Below, in pieces: positions 15,047 through 23,495 of a DNA stretch of 64,000 nt. The stretch covers positions 54,856 through 118,855 of the forward strand of contig JAZNEJ010000006.1 in the NCBI GenBank assembly GCA_045588575.1, written 5' to 3'. The notes under the pieces were generated by a model. The model was not told the origin of the DNA. It did not search any database and saw nothing but the letters and a program-made list of their open reading frames with translations. The position numbers were made by a program, and so were the translations under genes. This DNA is from RGIG5299 sp045588575 (GTDB lineage: Bacteria; Bacillota; Clostridia; Oscillospirales; RGIG5299). Numbering within the stretch: position 1 is the first letter of the stretch; every line of letters begins with the position of its first letter.

Positions 15047-16169
15047 AAATAAATGTAACGGATGCTCGGCGTGCACAGGCATTTGCCCGTTAAACTGTAT
15101 AGAAATGGTTCCGGACGAATTGGGATTTTTATACCCCGAAATCAATGCGGAAATTTGCACCGAGTGCGGACTTTGCAAAGAAACTTGCTCGGGGCTTAAA
15201 CCCAAAACCGAAAAAGCTGCAAACGAAGCTTATGCTGTGTCGGGCGTTGATAATAAAATAAGAGAAACAAGCTCATCGGGCGGAGTATTTTATTTAATTG
15301 CAAAAAATGTTTTAGGTAACGGCGGCGTGGTTTTCGGAGCGGCGTTTGAAAACGGCTTTTATAAAGTTAAGCATATTGCGGTTTCCGAATCGGAAGAGCT
15401 TATAAAGCTTCAAGGTTCAAAATATATTCAAAGCGAAATAGGCGATTCTTATATTTCGGCAAAAGCTTTTTTGGAGCAGGGGAAAACGGTGCTGTTTAGC
15501 GGCACACCTTGTCAGATATCCGGTTTAAAGGCTTTTTTAAATAAAGAATATCAAAATCTTTATTTGTTGGAGATTGCTTGCCACGGCGTGCCTTCTCCTG
15601 CCGTTTGGGAAAAATATTTAAAGTATATTGAAAATAAACACAAAAGCAGGGCAAAAAGCGTTAATTTCAGAGATAAGCAAAAGGGTTGGAGAAATTATTT
15701 ATTAAAAATAAAAATGAATAACGAAAAGGTTTATTCAAACAGCCGTGAAAAAGACCTTTATATGAGAGGCTTTTTACATAACGTCTTCTTACGTCCTTCT
15801 TGCTTTGAGTGCGAGCATAAAATTAAAAATACCGAAGCCGATATAACCTTGGCGGATTTTTGGGGAGTTGAAAAAATTTCCGCAAATTTTAAAGACGACA
15901 AAGGCGTGTCGCTCGTCATTATATCTTCCTCAAAAGGAAAACACCTTTTAGAGCCAATAAAACAAGAAATAAAAGCCGAAAAAGTGTTGGCGGATAAAGC
16001 AATTGAAGAAAATTCGGCAATTGTCTTTTCGGCAAACAGAAATCCCGCAAGCGAAAAATTCAAAAAAGATTTTATAAACAAACCCATTTATAAAGCATTA
16101 AAAAAACATTGTTGTTTATCAATAATTAAAAAAATCAAGAAAAAAATAAAATTGCTTTTAAAGCGGTAA
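15030..16169 (+). CDS. FrhB-like coenzyme F420 hydrogenase/dehydrogenase beta-subunit family iron-sulfur protein
   Basis: A 379-residue protein with two N-terminal [4Fe-4S] cluster motifs: cysteines at about 9, 12, 15 and 19 (KCNGCSACTGICP) and about 43, 46, 49 and 53 (CTECGLCKETC). These are followed by an FrhB/FdhB-like domain with LFSGTPCQISGLKAFL and LLEIACHGVPSP. Proteins of this family in clostridial polysaccharide clusters are thought to be flavin and iron-sulfur oxidoreductases that modify a sugar or its carrier-linked form. The organism probably has no F420, so the family name is misleading. The C-terminus is very lysine-rich. The start overlaps the flippase gene by 17 bp. The reaction is unknown. 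Confidence 0.86.
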   Translation: MEIISKNKCNGCSACTGICPLNCIEMVPDELGFLYPEINAEICTECGLCKETCSGLKPKTEKAANEAYAVSGVDNKIRETSSSGGVFYLIAKNVLGNGGVVFGAAFENGFYKVKHIAVSESEELIKLQGSKYIQSEIGDSYISAKAFLEQGKTVLFSGTPCQISGLKAFLNKEYQNLYLLEIACHGVPSPAVWEKYLKYIENKHKSRAKSVNFRDKQKGWRNYLLKIKMNNEKVYSNSREKDLYMRGFLHNVFLRPSCFECEHKIKNTEADITLADFWGVEKISANFKDDKGVSLVIISSSKGKHLLEPIKQEIKAEKVLADKAIEENSAIVFSANRNPASEKFKKDFINKPIYKALKKHCCLSIIKKIKKKIKLLLKR

Positions 16170-16182
16170 AAGGAGAATTTTT

Positions 16183-17181
16183 GTGATTTTGGTTACAGGC
16201 GGCGCAGGCTTTATAGGTTCACACACTTGCGTTGAATTATTAAAAGCAGGCTATAAAACGATAATCGTAGATAATCTCGTGAATTCAAAAATAGAATCGG
16301 TAGAGGCAATAAAAACAATAACGGGGAAAGAGTGCTTTTTCTATCAGGTCGATATAAACGACGAAGCAGGTTTAAGAGAGGTTTTTAAAAAGCACGAAAT
16401 TACCGCCGTAATTCATTTTGCCGGCTTAAAGGCGGTTGGGGAATCGTGCGAGAAGCCGCTTTTATACTATCAGAACAATATAAGCGGCACCTTGACCTTG
16501 CTTAAAATTATGAATGAATTTAACTGCAAAAGCATAGTTTTTTCATCATCCGCAACGGTATACGGCTCTGAAAATCAGCCGCCTTTTTTGGAAACGATGC
16601 CCACAACCGCAACAAACCCTTACGGATGGACAAAAGTTATGCAGGAGCAAATTTTCAGTGATATTGCAAAGGCCGATTCCGAAATGCGAGTAGCGCTTTT
16701 AAGATATTTTAATCCCGTTGGCGCTCATCCGAGCGGCTTAATCGGGGAAAATCCCGTTGGAATTCCCAATAATCTTATGCCCTTTATTGCAAAGGTTGCG
16801 CTCGGCAAGCTTCCTTGTTTAAGCGTTTACGGAAACGATTACGAAACCGTTGACGGCACGGGTGTTCGCGACTATATTCACGTTGTCGACCTTGCAAAAG
16901 GGCATACGGCGGCGTTAAAATACGTAACCGATAATGCGGGAGTATTAACGGTCAACTTGGGAACGGGCACGGGTTACAGCGTTTTGCAAATGGTAAACGC
17001 CTACCGCAAGGCAAGCGGCAAGGAAATTCCCGTAAAAATAGCGCCCAGAAGAAGCGGTGATATTGCATCGAGCTATGCAAACGTTGAAAAGGCTTATAAG
17101 CTGCTTGGCTGGAAGGCAGAGCTTGGTTTAGACGAAATGTGTAAAGATTCGTGGAACTATGCAAGCACGAATATGAAATAA
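16183..17181 (+). CDS. galE: UDP-glucose 4-epimerase
   Basis: A 332-residue GalE. It has TGGAGFIGSHT at residues 5-15 (NAD-binding), the SSSATVYG catalytic serine/threonine segment near 121-128, and the Tyr147-x3-Lys151 pair in NPYGWTK. VGAHPSGLIGENP and the C-terminal GDIASSYANVEKA region are typical. It interconverts UDP-glucose and UDP-galactose, or UDP-GlcNAc and UDP-GalNAc, in the cytosol and supplies donor sugars to the locus. Translation starts at GTG 16183, 7 bases after AAAGGAG. The downstream SDR gene follows after 15 bp. Confidence 0.96.
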   Translation: MILVTGGAGFIGSHTCVELLKAGYKTIIVDNLVNSKIESVEAIKTITGKECFFYQVDINDEAGLREVFKKHEITAVIHFAGLKAVGESCEKPLLYYQNNISGTLTLLKIMNEFNCKSIVFSSSATVYGSENQPPFLETMPTTATNPYGWTKVMQEQIFSDIAKADSEMRVALLRYFNPVGAHPSGLIGENPVGIPNNLMPFIAKVALGKLPCLSVYGNDYETVDGTGVRDYIHVVDLAKGHTAALKYVTDNAGVLTVNLGTGTGYSVLQMVNAYRKASGKEIPVKIAPRRSGDIASSYANVEKAYKLLGWKAELGLDEMCKDSWNYASTNMK

Positions 17182-17196
17182 AAAGGAGAAAATAAA

Positions 17197-17958
17197 ATGA
17201 ATATTGCAGTAATAACGGGCGCGTCATCAGGTCTTGGCATAGAATATTTAAAGCATATTTGCGAAAAATATCCGAATCTTAACGAATACTGGATAATAGC
17301 TCGCAGAAAAGATAAGCTCGAAGAGCTTAAAAGAGCATATCCCGATAAGAAAATAGTCCCCGTCTCACTCGATTTGCAAAGCTACGAAAGCTACCTTGAA
17401 TTTGAAAAGCTTTTAGAGAAAAATAACGCCGAAATTAAAATTCTCGTAAACAACGCGGGCTACGGAATTTTGGGCGATTTCGCTGACACCGACTATTTAA
17501 AGCAGTCGGGAATAATAGACCTTAACTGCCGAGCCTTAACCGCAATAACCGGCATTGCGTTAAAATATATGAAAGCGGGCAGCTTTATAGTAAACGTTTG
17601 TTCAATCGCATCGTTTTGCCCCAACGCGAGAATGACCGTTTACAGCTCAAGTAAGGCATACGTTAAAAGCTTCAGCAGAGGACTTCGCTTTGAAAATAAA
17701 AAGCGCGGCATAAACGTTTTGGCGGTTTGTCCCGGACCTATGGCAACCGAATTTTTGGGCGTTGCGGGCATTGGCGGCGGAAACTCCAAAACCTTCGATA
17801 CGTTACCCTATTGCAATCCCACCAAGGTAGCGGAAAAGTCGCTCAAATATGCAGAAAAGGGAAGAGGAATATACACCCCCACGGCATTTTATAAATTTTA
17901 CAGATGGCTTGCCAAGGTAGCACCGCACAGTATCATAATGCATTTTTGCAAAACCTGA
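17197..17958 (+). CDS. SDR family NAD(P)-dependent oxidoreductase
   Basis: A 253-residue classical short-chain dehydrogenase/reductase. TGASSGLG is at residues 7-14, NNAGYG near 85, a serine-containing VNVCSIASF strand near 135, and the YSSSK catalytic tetrad segment near 150. CPGPMATEF follows as in most SDRs. It has an AAAGGAG ribosome site and closes the polysaccharide operon just before a strong terminator. Resemblance to the YqjQ/DltE-like subgroup suggests a general oxidoreductase, perhaps for a sugar or lipid precursor of the polymer, but no substrate is evident. Confidence 0.9.
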   Translation: MNIAVITGASSGLGIEYLKHICEKYPNLNEYWIIARRKDKLEELKRAYPDKKIVPVSLDLQSYESYLEFEKLLEKNNAEIKILVNNAGYGILGDFADTDYLKQSGIIDLNCRALTAITGIALKYMKAGSFIVNVCSIASFCPNARMTVYSSSKAYVKSFSRGLRFENKKRGINVLAVCPGPMATEFLGVAGIGGGNSKTFDTLPYCNPTKVAEKSLKYAEKGRGIYTPTAFYKFYRWLAKVAPHSIIMHFCKT

Positions 17959-17961
17959 AAA

Positions 17962-17995
17962 AAGCTCCTTTGCCGTTGGCAAGGGAGCTTTTTTT
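17962..17995. terminator. Bidirectional intrinsic terminator
   Basis: A 13-bp stem (AAGCTCCTTTGCC paired with GGCAAGGGAGCTT, one G-U) with a GTT loop. It is followed by a T-run on the + strand, and an A-run on the other side provides the T-run for the minus strand. It closes the polysaccharide operon and the convergent AraC-family gene. Confidence 0.9.
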
Positions 17996-18800
17996 ATTCG
18001 GTCTTTTGTTTTTCGGAAATTTTTGCAACAAATTCCTTGGGAGAAACCCCCAATTCCTTTTTGAAGGCGTTTGAAAAATAGAGCGGATCGGAAAAGCCTG
18101 AAAGGAAGGCAACGTTTTTAACCGAGGTTATTCCCGATTCAAAAAGCGAAATTGCATATTTAAATCGAAACGAGCGGAGATATTCGCTGTAATTTATTTG
18201 CATTTTTTCCTTAAAAAAATGTGAAAGATATTTTGCGTTATAACCTATTTCATTTGCTATAAATACCATTGAAAGCTCGGGAAATTGAAAATTTTCCTCG
18301 GTTATTTCCAATATTTTTTGCAATATGTCGTTTTGCGAGGAATGTGTTGCGGATAACCGAGAAAAAACATAAAGCAAGGTGCTTTCGGAGGCTATATCAA
18401 TATTTTCCTGCTTTGTGGTTAGTAAAGAATCTTTGCAAAAAGAAATTAAACTGTTAAATCCGTCTTTTTTGCGTGTAAACTCATTAATTCCAAAACGGCG
18501 AAAAAGAGATTCCGCCTGTATTCCGCTGAAATCAATATAAAAATAGCTTATATTTTCACCCTTTGAAAGAGATAAAGTTTCTCCCACAAAAGCAAAAATC
18601 AAGGTGCCGGCAGAAAAGGAAAAGGTAGAATTGTTAATTAAAAACTCTCCCTCTCCTTGCTCAATTAAAATCATTCGGTTATGAGAAAGAAATTGCTTTT
18701 CAACCATAACCTCTTTGTCTGTTTCCAAAACAAAGCAAGGGAAAAACAGTTCGTTCGACGTGTTGTACGGTGAAAATTTACAAATATTGTTGCGTTTCAT
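17994..18800 (-). CDS. AraC family transcriptional regulator
   Basis: A 268-residue regulator with a cupin-like N-terminal sensor domain (about residues 20-150) and a C-terminal double helix-turn-helix. The ELSMVFIANEIGYNAKYLSH segment (first HTH) and VAFLSGFSDPLYFSNAFKKELGVSPKEF (second HTH plus the conserved GxSPxxF-type ending) are diagnostic. The chosen start is ATG at 18800 with GAGGT just upstream; a longer frame reaching 18860 adds an unconvincing hydrophobic extension. It is divergent from a DMT transporter and a Gfo/Idh dehydrogenase, so it probably controls those genes in response to a sugar or sugar derivative. Confidence 0.92.
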   Translation of the reverse strand: MKRNNICKFSPYNTSNELFFPCFVLETDKEVMVEKQFLSHNRMILIEQGEGEFLINNSTFSFSAGTLIFAFVGETLSLSKGENISYFYIDFSGIQAESLFRRFGINEFTRKKDGFNSLISFCKDSLLTTKQENIDIASESTLLYVFSRLSATHSSQNDILQKILEITEENFQFPELSMVFIANEIGYNAKYLSHFFKEKMQINYSEYLRSFRFKYAISLFESGITSVKNVAFLSGFSDPLYFSNAFKKELGVSPKEFVAKISEKQKTE

Positions 18801-18960
18801 TGTAACCTCAATAAAATTATATGATATTTTTAGTATATACAATAAAAACAAAAAAAGCAAGATAAACTAACTATTTTATATATTTTAATGGAAAAATAAT
18901 ATTGTAATGGATAATATACCTATGATAAAATGAAAATGTAAATTGAAGAGGTATTTTATT

Positions 18961-19854
18961 ATGTGGGTATATTACGCACTAATGATTGTTTCCGTTATGC
19001 TGTTTGGCGGAAACTTTGCGCTTAAAAACGTATATCGCGAAAAACGCGGAAGCAGCTTAAAAATAAGCATGGAGTCAACCTGTATAGGCGCTCTTGCGGG
19101 TCTTGCGGTGCTTTTTATTATAAACGGGTTTGAACTTAACTTCACACCGTTTACCTTTCTAATGGCAAGTTGGGCAAGCATTAACGGAATGGCGTTTGCT
19201 TTTTGCGCTTTTAAAGCGCTCGATTATATAAATTTATCTTTGTTTTCACTTTTTACAATGCTCGGCGGAATGATTTTGCCGTTTTTTCAAGGAATTTTGT
19301 TTTATAACGAGGGGTTTAGCATTGCAAAGGGTGTTTGCGTTATATTTGTAATTGCATCTCTTTGCTTTACCGTTCAAAAAGATAAAAAGAAAAGCGGCAC
19401 GTTGTTTTATATTGGAATTTTTATTTTAAACGGTATGTCGGGAGTTATAACTAAAATTTTTACCTCAACGAATCTTCCTAAAGCCAGTGCGGGAGGATAC
19501 AGCATTTGCATAGCTATAACAACGGTTATACTTTCGGGCGTTTTTTGGCTTTTGCTTTCGGTTTTTGAAAAACGAAAGAAAGAAAATAATTTCAAAACAG
19601 AAAGAAAAAATCTTTGCATTTCTTACGTAATAGGCGCATCTTGCGGCATAATGGAAAAGGTGGGAAACTACCTTCTCGTTATAGCGTTGGCTTACGTTGA
19701 TGCGTCGGTGCAATATCCCGTTATAACGGGCGGCACTATAATAGCATCCACCTTAATAAGCTTTTTCGGAAAAAGAAAACCGAACAAAAAAGAGGTTATA
19801 AGCGTGTTGCTTGCCTTTGCGGGAATGCTGTTGCTTTTTATTATTCCTGTTTAA
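18961..19854 (+). CDS. EamA/DMT superfamily transporter
   Basis: A 297-residue protein with about ten hydrophobic helices arranged as two five-helix halves, the layout of drug/metabolite transporters. It has no lipoprotein or signal-cleavage site. The chosen start is ATG 18961, 8 bases after GAAGAGGT; an in-frame TTG at 18943 lacks a ribosome site. A short charged loop (KDKKKS) divides the halves. It is divergent from the AraC regulator and 34 bp upstream of the Gfo/Idh gene, so transport of a sugar or amino-acid derivative processed by that enzyme is a reasonable guess. Confidence 0.85.
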   Translation: MWVYYALMIVSVMLFGGNFALKNVYREKRGSSLKISMESTCIGALAGLAVLFIINGFELNFTPFTFLMASWASINGMAFAFCAFKALDYINLSLFSLFTMLGGMILPFFQGILFYNEGFSIAKGVCVIFVIASLCFTVQKDKKKSGTLFYIGIFILNGMSGVITKIFTSTNLPKASAGGYSICIAITTVILSGVFWLLLSVFEKRKKENNFKTERKNLCISYVIGASCGIMEKVGNYLLVIALAYVDASVQYPVITGGTIIASTLISFFGKRKPNKKEVISVLLAFAGMLLLFIIPV

Positions 19855-19888
19855 GCAGGATATTTAACATATAAAAAGGAGAAAGGTT

Positions 19889-21163
19889 ATGGAAAAGATT
19901 AGAATCGGAATATTCGGCGGCGGCAGAGGAGTATATTTGGCAAGAAATCTTATGCTCTTAGATGCGGAAATTGTTGCGCTTTGCGAGGGAAACGAACAGC
20001 GCAGAAAGCAGGCGGCAGAGCAACTCGGTAAAGGCGTAACCGCTTACGAAAAATTTGAGGATTTTATTGAACATCCTATGGATGCCGTGGTTTTAACAAA
20101 CAACTTCTTCCAGCACGCTCCCTATGCAATAAAATGCTTTGAAAAAAATCTTCACGTTTTAAGCGAATGCATTTCCAACGGAACAATGGGCGAGGGTGTT
20201 GAGCTTGTGCGCGCATTTGAAAAAAGCAAAAGCATTTATATGCTTGCCGAAAACTATCCGCACATGCTTCATTGCAGAGAAATGCGCCGCATAGCAGCCG
20301 GCGGTACCTTGGGTAAAATTGTTTTTGCCGAGGGTGAATATAACCACACGGTAGATACGAACAACGGAAACTTTATAAGAGAGGTTCACCCCTACTTAAA
20401 GCATTGGCGCCATTACTGCCCCAGAACCTATTACGTTACACACTCGCTTGGCCCCCTTATGAATATTACCGGCGCAACTCCCAAAAAGGTAACGGCATTT
20501 GCCATGTTTGCCCCGCCCGAGGAGGATATTCCCAGAGCCAGCTATAACGGCGATGTTGCAGCAAACATTACCACATTTAACGACGACGGCTCGGTTTACC
20601 GCTTTACCGGCTGTTCAACCTTCGGTTCAACTCACATTGCTTACCGCGTTTGCGGAACCAAGGGCCAGATTGAAAACTTAAGAGGCATAGAAGGTCAGGT
20701 TATGCTCCGTTACGACGAATGGCAAACCCCCAAAGGCGAGCTTTCTCAAAAGCTTTATAAGCCCTCGTGGAACGATCAGGACGAGGATTTAATTGTAACC
20801 TCGGGCCACGGCGGAGGCGACTATATAACCTGCCGTATATTTATGGAATGCTTAAAAGAAGAAAAACAGCCTTCGCATCCGTTTGATATTTATTCGGCAA
20901 CCGCAATGTCCTCAGTAGCAATTTTAGGACATCGCTCGGTTTTGGAGGGCGGCAAAGTTTATGATATTCCCGATTTCAGAAAAGAAGAAGATAGAAAGCT
21001 TTACGAAAACGATTATTTAACTCCCTTCTGGGGAACCGACGGAAGCGCACCCACCATTCCCTGCTGCAGCCATCCCGATTACAAGCCCACCGAAAAGCAG
21101 CTTGAGCTTTATAAAGAAAAGCTCGGCGATGATTATGAAGTTTGGAAAAACGGCTCGTTATAA
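19889..21163 (+). CDS. Gfo/Idh/MocA family oxidoreductase
   Basis: A 424-residue NAD(P)-dependent dehydrogenase. The N-terminal Rossmann motif is GIFGGGRGVYLARNL at about residues 7-21. HVLSECISNG near 92 occupies the position of the EKP-type motif of the family, here with Glu kept but Lys-Pro replaced. LAENYPHM and the GGGDY segment near 310 belong to the C-terminal catalytic domain. Family members oxidise or reduce sugars, inositols and related compounds; some act as glycosidases through transient oxidation. It has an AAAGGAG ribosome site and is followed by a terminator. The substrate is unknown; the linked AraC and transporter genes suggest catabolism of a glycan-derived compound. Confidence 0.88.
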   Translation: MEKIRIGIFGGGRGVYLARNLMLLDAEIVALCEGNEQRRKQAAEQLGKGVTAYEKFEDFIEHPMDAVVLTNNFFQHAPYAIKCFEKNLHVLSECISNGTMGEGVELVRAFEKSKSIYMLAENYPHMLHCREMRRIAAGGTLGKIVFAEGEYNHTVDTNNGNFIREVHPYLKHWRHYCPRTYYVTHSLGPLMNITGATPKKVTAFAMFAPPEEDIPRASYNGDVAANITTFNDDGSVYRFTGCSTFGSTHIAYRVCGTKGQIENLRGIEGQVMLRYDEWQTPKGELSQKLYKPSWNDQDEDLIVTSGHGGGDYITCRIFMECLKEEKQPSHPFDIYSATAMSSVAILGHRSVLEGGKVYDIPDFRKEEDRKLYENDYLTPFWGTDGSAPTIPCCSHPDYKPTEKQLELYKEKLGDDYEVWKNGSL

Positions 21164-21234
21164 TTTTTAACAAACCGTTTCCATAAGTTTTTGCTTGACC
21201 TAAAGAGAGTTCAGCCTTGGGTTGCAAAAACGAA

Positions 21235-21280
21235 AAAGAACCGATACAAAGCTTATGCTTGCACGTATTGGTTCTTTTTT
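21235..21280 (+). terminator. Intrinsic terminator after Gfo/Idh gene
   Basis: AAGAACCGATAC pairs with GTATTGGTTCTT (one G-U), with a small inner AAGC/GCTT stem, followed by TTTTTTT. It separates the dehydrogenase gene from the pckA promoter. Confidence 0.88.
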
Positions 21281-21326
21281 TATTGTATAACCGCTTGAAA
21301 AGCTAAGGTTTTTTAGCGTTTAACTC

Positions 21327-21355
21327 TTGTTATAAGCAAAAAAATATGATAAAAT
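21327..21355 (+). promoter_or_regulatory. Likely sigma-A promoter of pckA
   Basis: TTGTTA at 21327-21332 and TAAAAT at 21350-21355 with a 17-bp spacer, about 50 bases before the pckA start. The flanks are very AT-rich, so other registers are possible. Confidence 0.5.
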
Positions 21356-21407
21356 AAATATACTAAAATAAATATATAATAATTTACAATAATATAGGGG
21401 TGCAAAA

Positions 21408-23012
21408 ATGAAGAAATTAGATTTATCCGTCTATGGAATTTCGGGCGCAACCGAAATAATTCGCAATCCTTCCTATGAAGATTTATTTGTTGCAGAAACA
21501 GATAAATCACTTACAGGTTATGAAACCGGTAAGGAAACCGAGCTCGGCGCGGTAAACGTTATGACCGGCATCTACACCGGACGTTCTCCCAAAGATAAGT
21601 TTATCGTTATGGACGAAAACTCGAAAAACACGGTTTGGTGGACGAGCGACGAATTTAAAAACGATAACCATCCTTGCAGCGAAGAAACTTGGGCAAAAGT
21701 TAAAGATATTGCCATTAATGAGCTTTGCAACAAAAAGTTATACGTTATGGACGTTTTTTGCGGCGCAAATAAAGATAGCCGCATGGCAATCCGTTTCATA
21801 ATGGAGGTTGCTTGGCAGGCACATTTCGTAAAGAATATGTTTATAAATCCCACCGAGGAAGAGCTTGAAAACTTTGAGCCCGACTTCGTTTGCTACAACG
21901 CATCTAAGGCGAAGGTGGAAAATTATAAAGAACTCGGTCTTAACAGCGAAACCGCAGTTGTCTTTAACCTCACCTCTCGCGAGCAGGTTATTTTAAACAC
22001 TTGGTATGGCGGCGAAATGAAAAAGGGAATGTTCTCAATGATGAACTACTACCTTCCCTTAAAAGGTATGGCATCAATGCATTGCTCTGCAAATACCGAT
22101 ATGAACGGCGAAAACACCGCACTTTTCTTCGGTCTTTCAGGCACGGGCAAAACCACCCTTTCAACCGACCCCAAGCGTCTTTTAATAGGCGATGACGAGC
22201 ACGGCTGGGACGATAACGGCGTATTCAATTTCGAGGGCGGCTGTTATGCCAAGGTTATAAACCTCGATAAAGATTCCGAACCCGATATTTATAATGCAAT
22301 CAAGAGAAATGCGCTTTTAGAAAACGTTACCGTTTCCGAAAACGGCGAGTGCGACTTTGCCGACGGCTCGGTAACCGAAAACACACGTGTATCTTACCCC
22401 ATTAACCACATTGAAAAAATCGTTCGTCCCGTTTCGGCAGCACCCGATGCTAAAAACGTAATATTCCTTTCGGCAGATGCTTTCGGAGTTTTACCTCCCG
22501 TTTCAATCCTCACACCCGAGCAGGCGCAGTATTACTTCCTTTCGGGCTTTACCTCAAAGCTTGCAGGCACCGAAAGAGGCATAACAGAGCCCACTCCCAC
22601 CTTCTCTGCTTGCTTCGGTCAGGCATTTTTGGAGCTTCATCCCACAAAATATGCCGAAGAGCTCGTTAAGAAGATGGAAAAAAGCGGTGCAAAGGCATAT
22701 CTTGTAAACACCGGCTGGAACGGCACCGGCAAGAGAATTTCAATTAAAGATACTCGCGGAATTATAGATGCTATTTTAGACGGCTCTATTTTAAAGGCCG
22801 AAACAAAAACCGTTCCCTATTTCAATTTGGCGGTTCCCACAGAGCTTCCCGGTGTTGACACCAATATTTTAGACCCCAGAAACACCTATGCCGACGCAGG
22901 CGTTTGGGAAGAAAAAGCCAAAGACCTTGCAGGCAGATTTGTTAAGAATTTCGTTAAATACACAGGTAACGATGCAGGTAAGGCTCTTGTTGAAGCAGGC
23001 CCCAAGCTTTAA
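21408..23012 (+). CDS. pckA: Phosphoenolpyruvate carboxykinase (ATP)
   Basis: A 534-residue cytosolic PEPCK that interconverts oxaloacetate plus ATP with PEP plus CO2 and ADP. It carries RSPKDKFIV (substrate site, near 60), the kinase-1 P-loop GLSGTGKT at residues 242-249, the metal and phosphate site IGDDEHGW near 265, and the TAGTERG-like loop LAGTERG near 390. Length matches the bacterial ATP-dependent family. It is a single-gene unit with its own promoter and a downstream hairpin. In fermenting Clostridia it often runs in the carboxylating direction, or supplies PEP; the pyruvyltransferase in this window also needs PEP. Confidence 0.97.
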   Translation: MKKLDLSVYGISGATEIIRNPSYEDLFVAETDKSLTGYETGKETELGAVNVMTGIYTGRSPKDKFIVMDENSKNTVWWTSDEFKNDNHPCSEETWAKVKDIAINELCNKKLYVMDVFCGANKDSRMAIRFIMEVAWQAHFVKNMFINPTEEELENFEPDFVCYNASKAKVENYKELGLNSETAVVFNLTSREQVILNTWYGGEMKKGMFSMMNYYLPLKGMASMHCSANTDMNGENTALFFGLSGTGKTTLSTDPKRLLIGDDEHGWDDNGVFNFEGGCYAKVINLDKDSEPDIYNAIKRNALLENVTVSENGECDFADGSVTENTRVSYPINHIEKIVRPVSAAPDAKNVIFLSADAFGVLPPVSILTPEQAQYYFLSGFTSKLAGTERGITEPTPTFSACFGQAFLELHPTKYAEELVKKMEKSGAKAYLVNTGWNGTGKRISIKDTRGIIDAILDGSILKAETKTVPYFNLAVPTELPGVDTNILDPRNTYADAGVWEEKAKDLAGRFVKNFVKYTGNDAGKALVEAGPKL

Positions 23013-23024
23013 TAAAATGAAAAA

Positions 23025-23050
23025 AAGACGAGATTTTCAAATCTCGTCTT
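23025..23050 (+). terminator. Hairpin after pckA, weak T-tract
   Basis: A perfect 10-bp stem AAGACGAGAT/ATCTCGTCTT with loop TTTCAA, 12 bases after the pckA stop. The sequence after it (CTCAACG) lacks a T-run, probably because a deletion joined the permease remnant here. Confidence 0.6.
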
Positions 23051-23066
23051 CTCAACGCTTTCCTGT

Positions 23067-23318
23067 CAGGTTATAAGTAACGTGCCCTCTGCAATTTTGC
23101 TTTCGCAGTTTACACAAAATTACACCGACCTGCTTTTAGGGGTAAATATCGGAGGAGTGGGAACGCTAATCGCATCGCTTGCAAGCCTTATAACTTTTAG
23201 AGAATACACCAAGCATAACCCCAAAAAAACGGGATATTATATAGCACTGTTTTCAGCATTTAACTTTGCATTTTTAATAATTTTAACGGCGTTTGTGCTG
23301 CTTATAAAACTAATTTAA
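23067..23318 (+). pseudogene. C-terminal remnant of an ArsB/SLC13-type anion permease
   Basis: About 83 codons of the last two or three helices of an ArsB/CitM-like permease. The frame reads VISNVPSAILL, then LLLGVNIGGVGTLIASLAS and a hydrophobic C-terminal helix before the stop. SNVPxAILL and GVNIGGxGTLIASLAS are conserved motifs of that transporter superfamily, in which they lie more than 250 residues from the N-terminus. No start with a ribosome site exists: the only early candidate is GTG 23082 inside the SNVP motif, and upstream codons run back into the pckA terminator stem. It is therefore a 5'-deleted gene. Translation of the short frame from GTG cannot be wholly excluded. Confidence 0.75.
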
Positions 23319-23340
23319 TTATAAAAAACTTCAAAACGCC

Positions 23341-23369
23341 AATCCGCCTTTTAAAAAAGGCGGATTTTT
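23341..23369 (+). terminator. Intrinsic terminator
   Basis: A 12-bp stem AATCCGCCTTTT/AAAAGGCGGATT with a 2-base loop, followed by TTT. It is probably the original terminator of the decayed permease gene. Confidence 0.85.
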
Positions 23370-23418
23370 GTGTAATTTGCATAAAAACAAAAACAAAAAA
23401 TTGTGTAATTTTCCAGTG

Positions 23419-23447
23419 TTGAAAAAGGATAAAAAAAATTGTATAAT
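23419..23447 (+). promoter_or_regulatory. Sigma-A promoter of the gene at 23496
   Basis: TTGAAA (23419-23424), 17-bp spacer, TATAAT (23442-23447), about 48 bases upstream of the start codon. Confidence 0.75.
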
Positions 23448-23495
23448 ATATACATTAAAGTATTTATATACTTAAAATAAAAAGGAGAAAACACA

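Noticed and set aside
18943..18960. TTG start for the DMT transporter giving six extra residues
   Set aside because: No ribosome site precedes it, while ATG 18961 has GAAGAGGT at the right distance.
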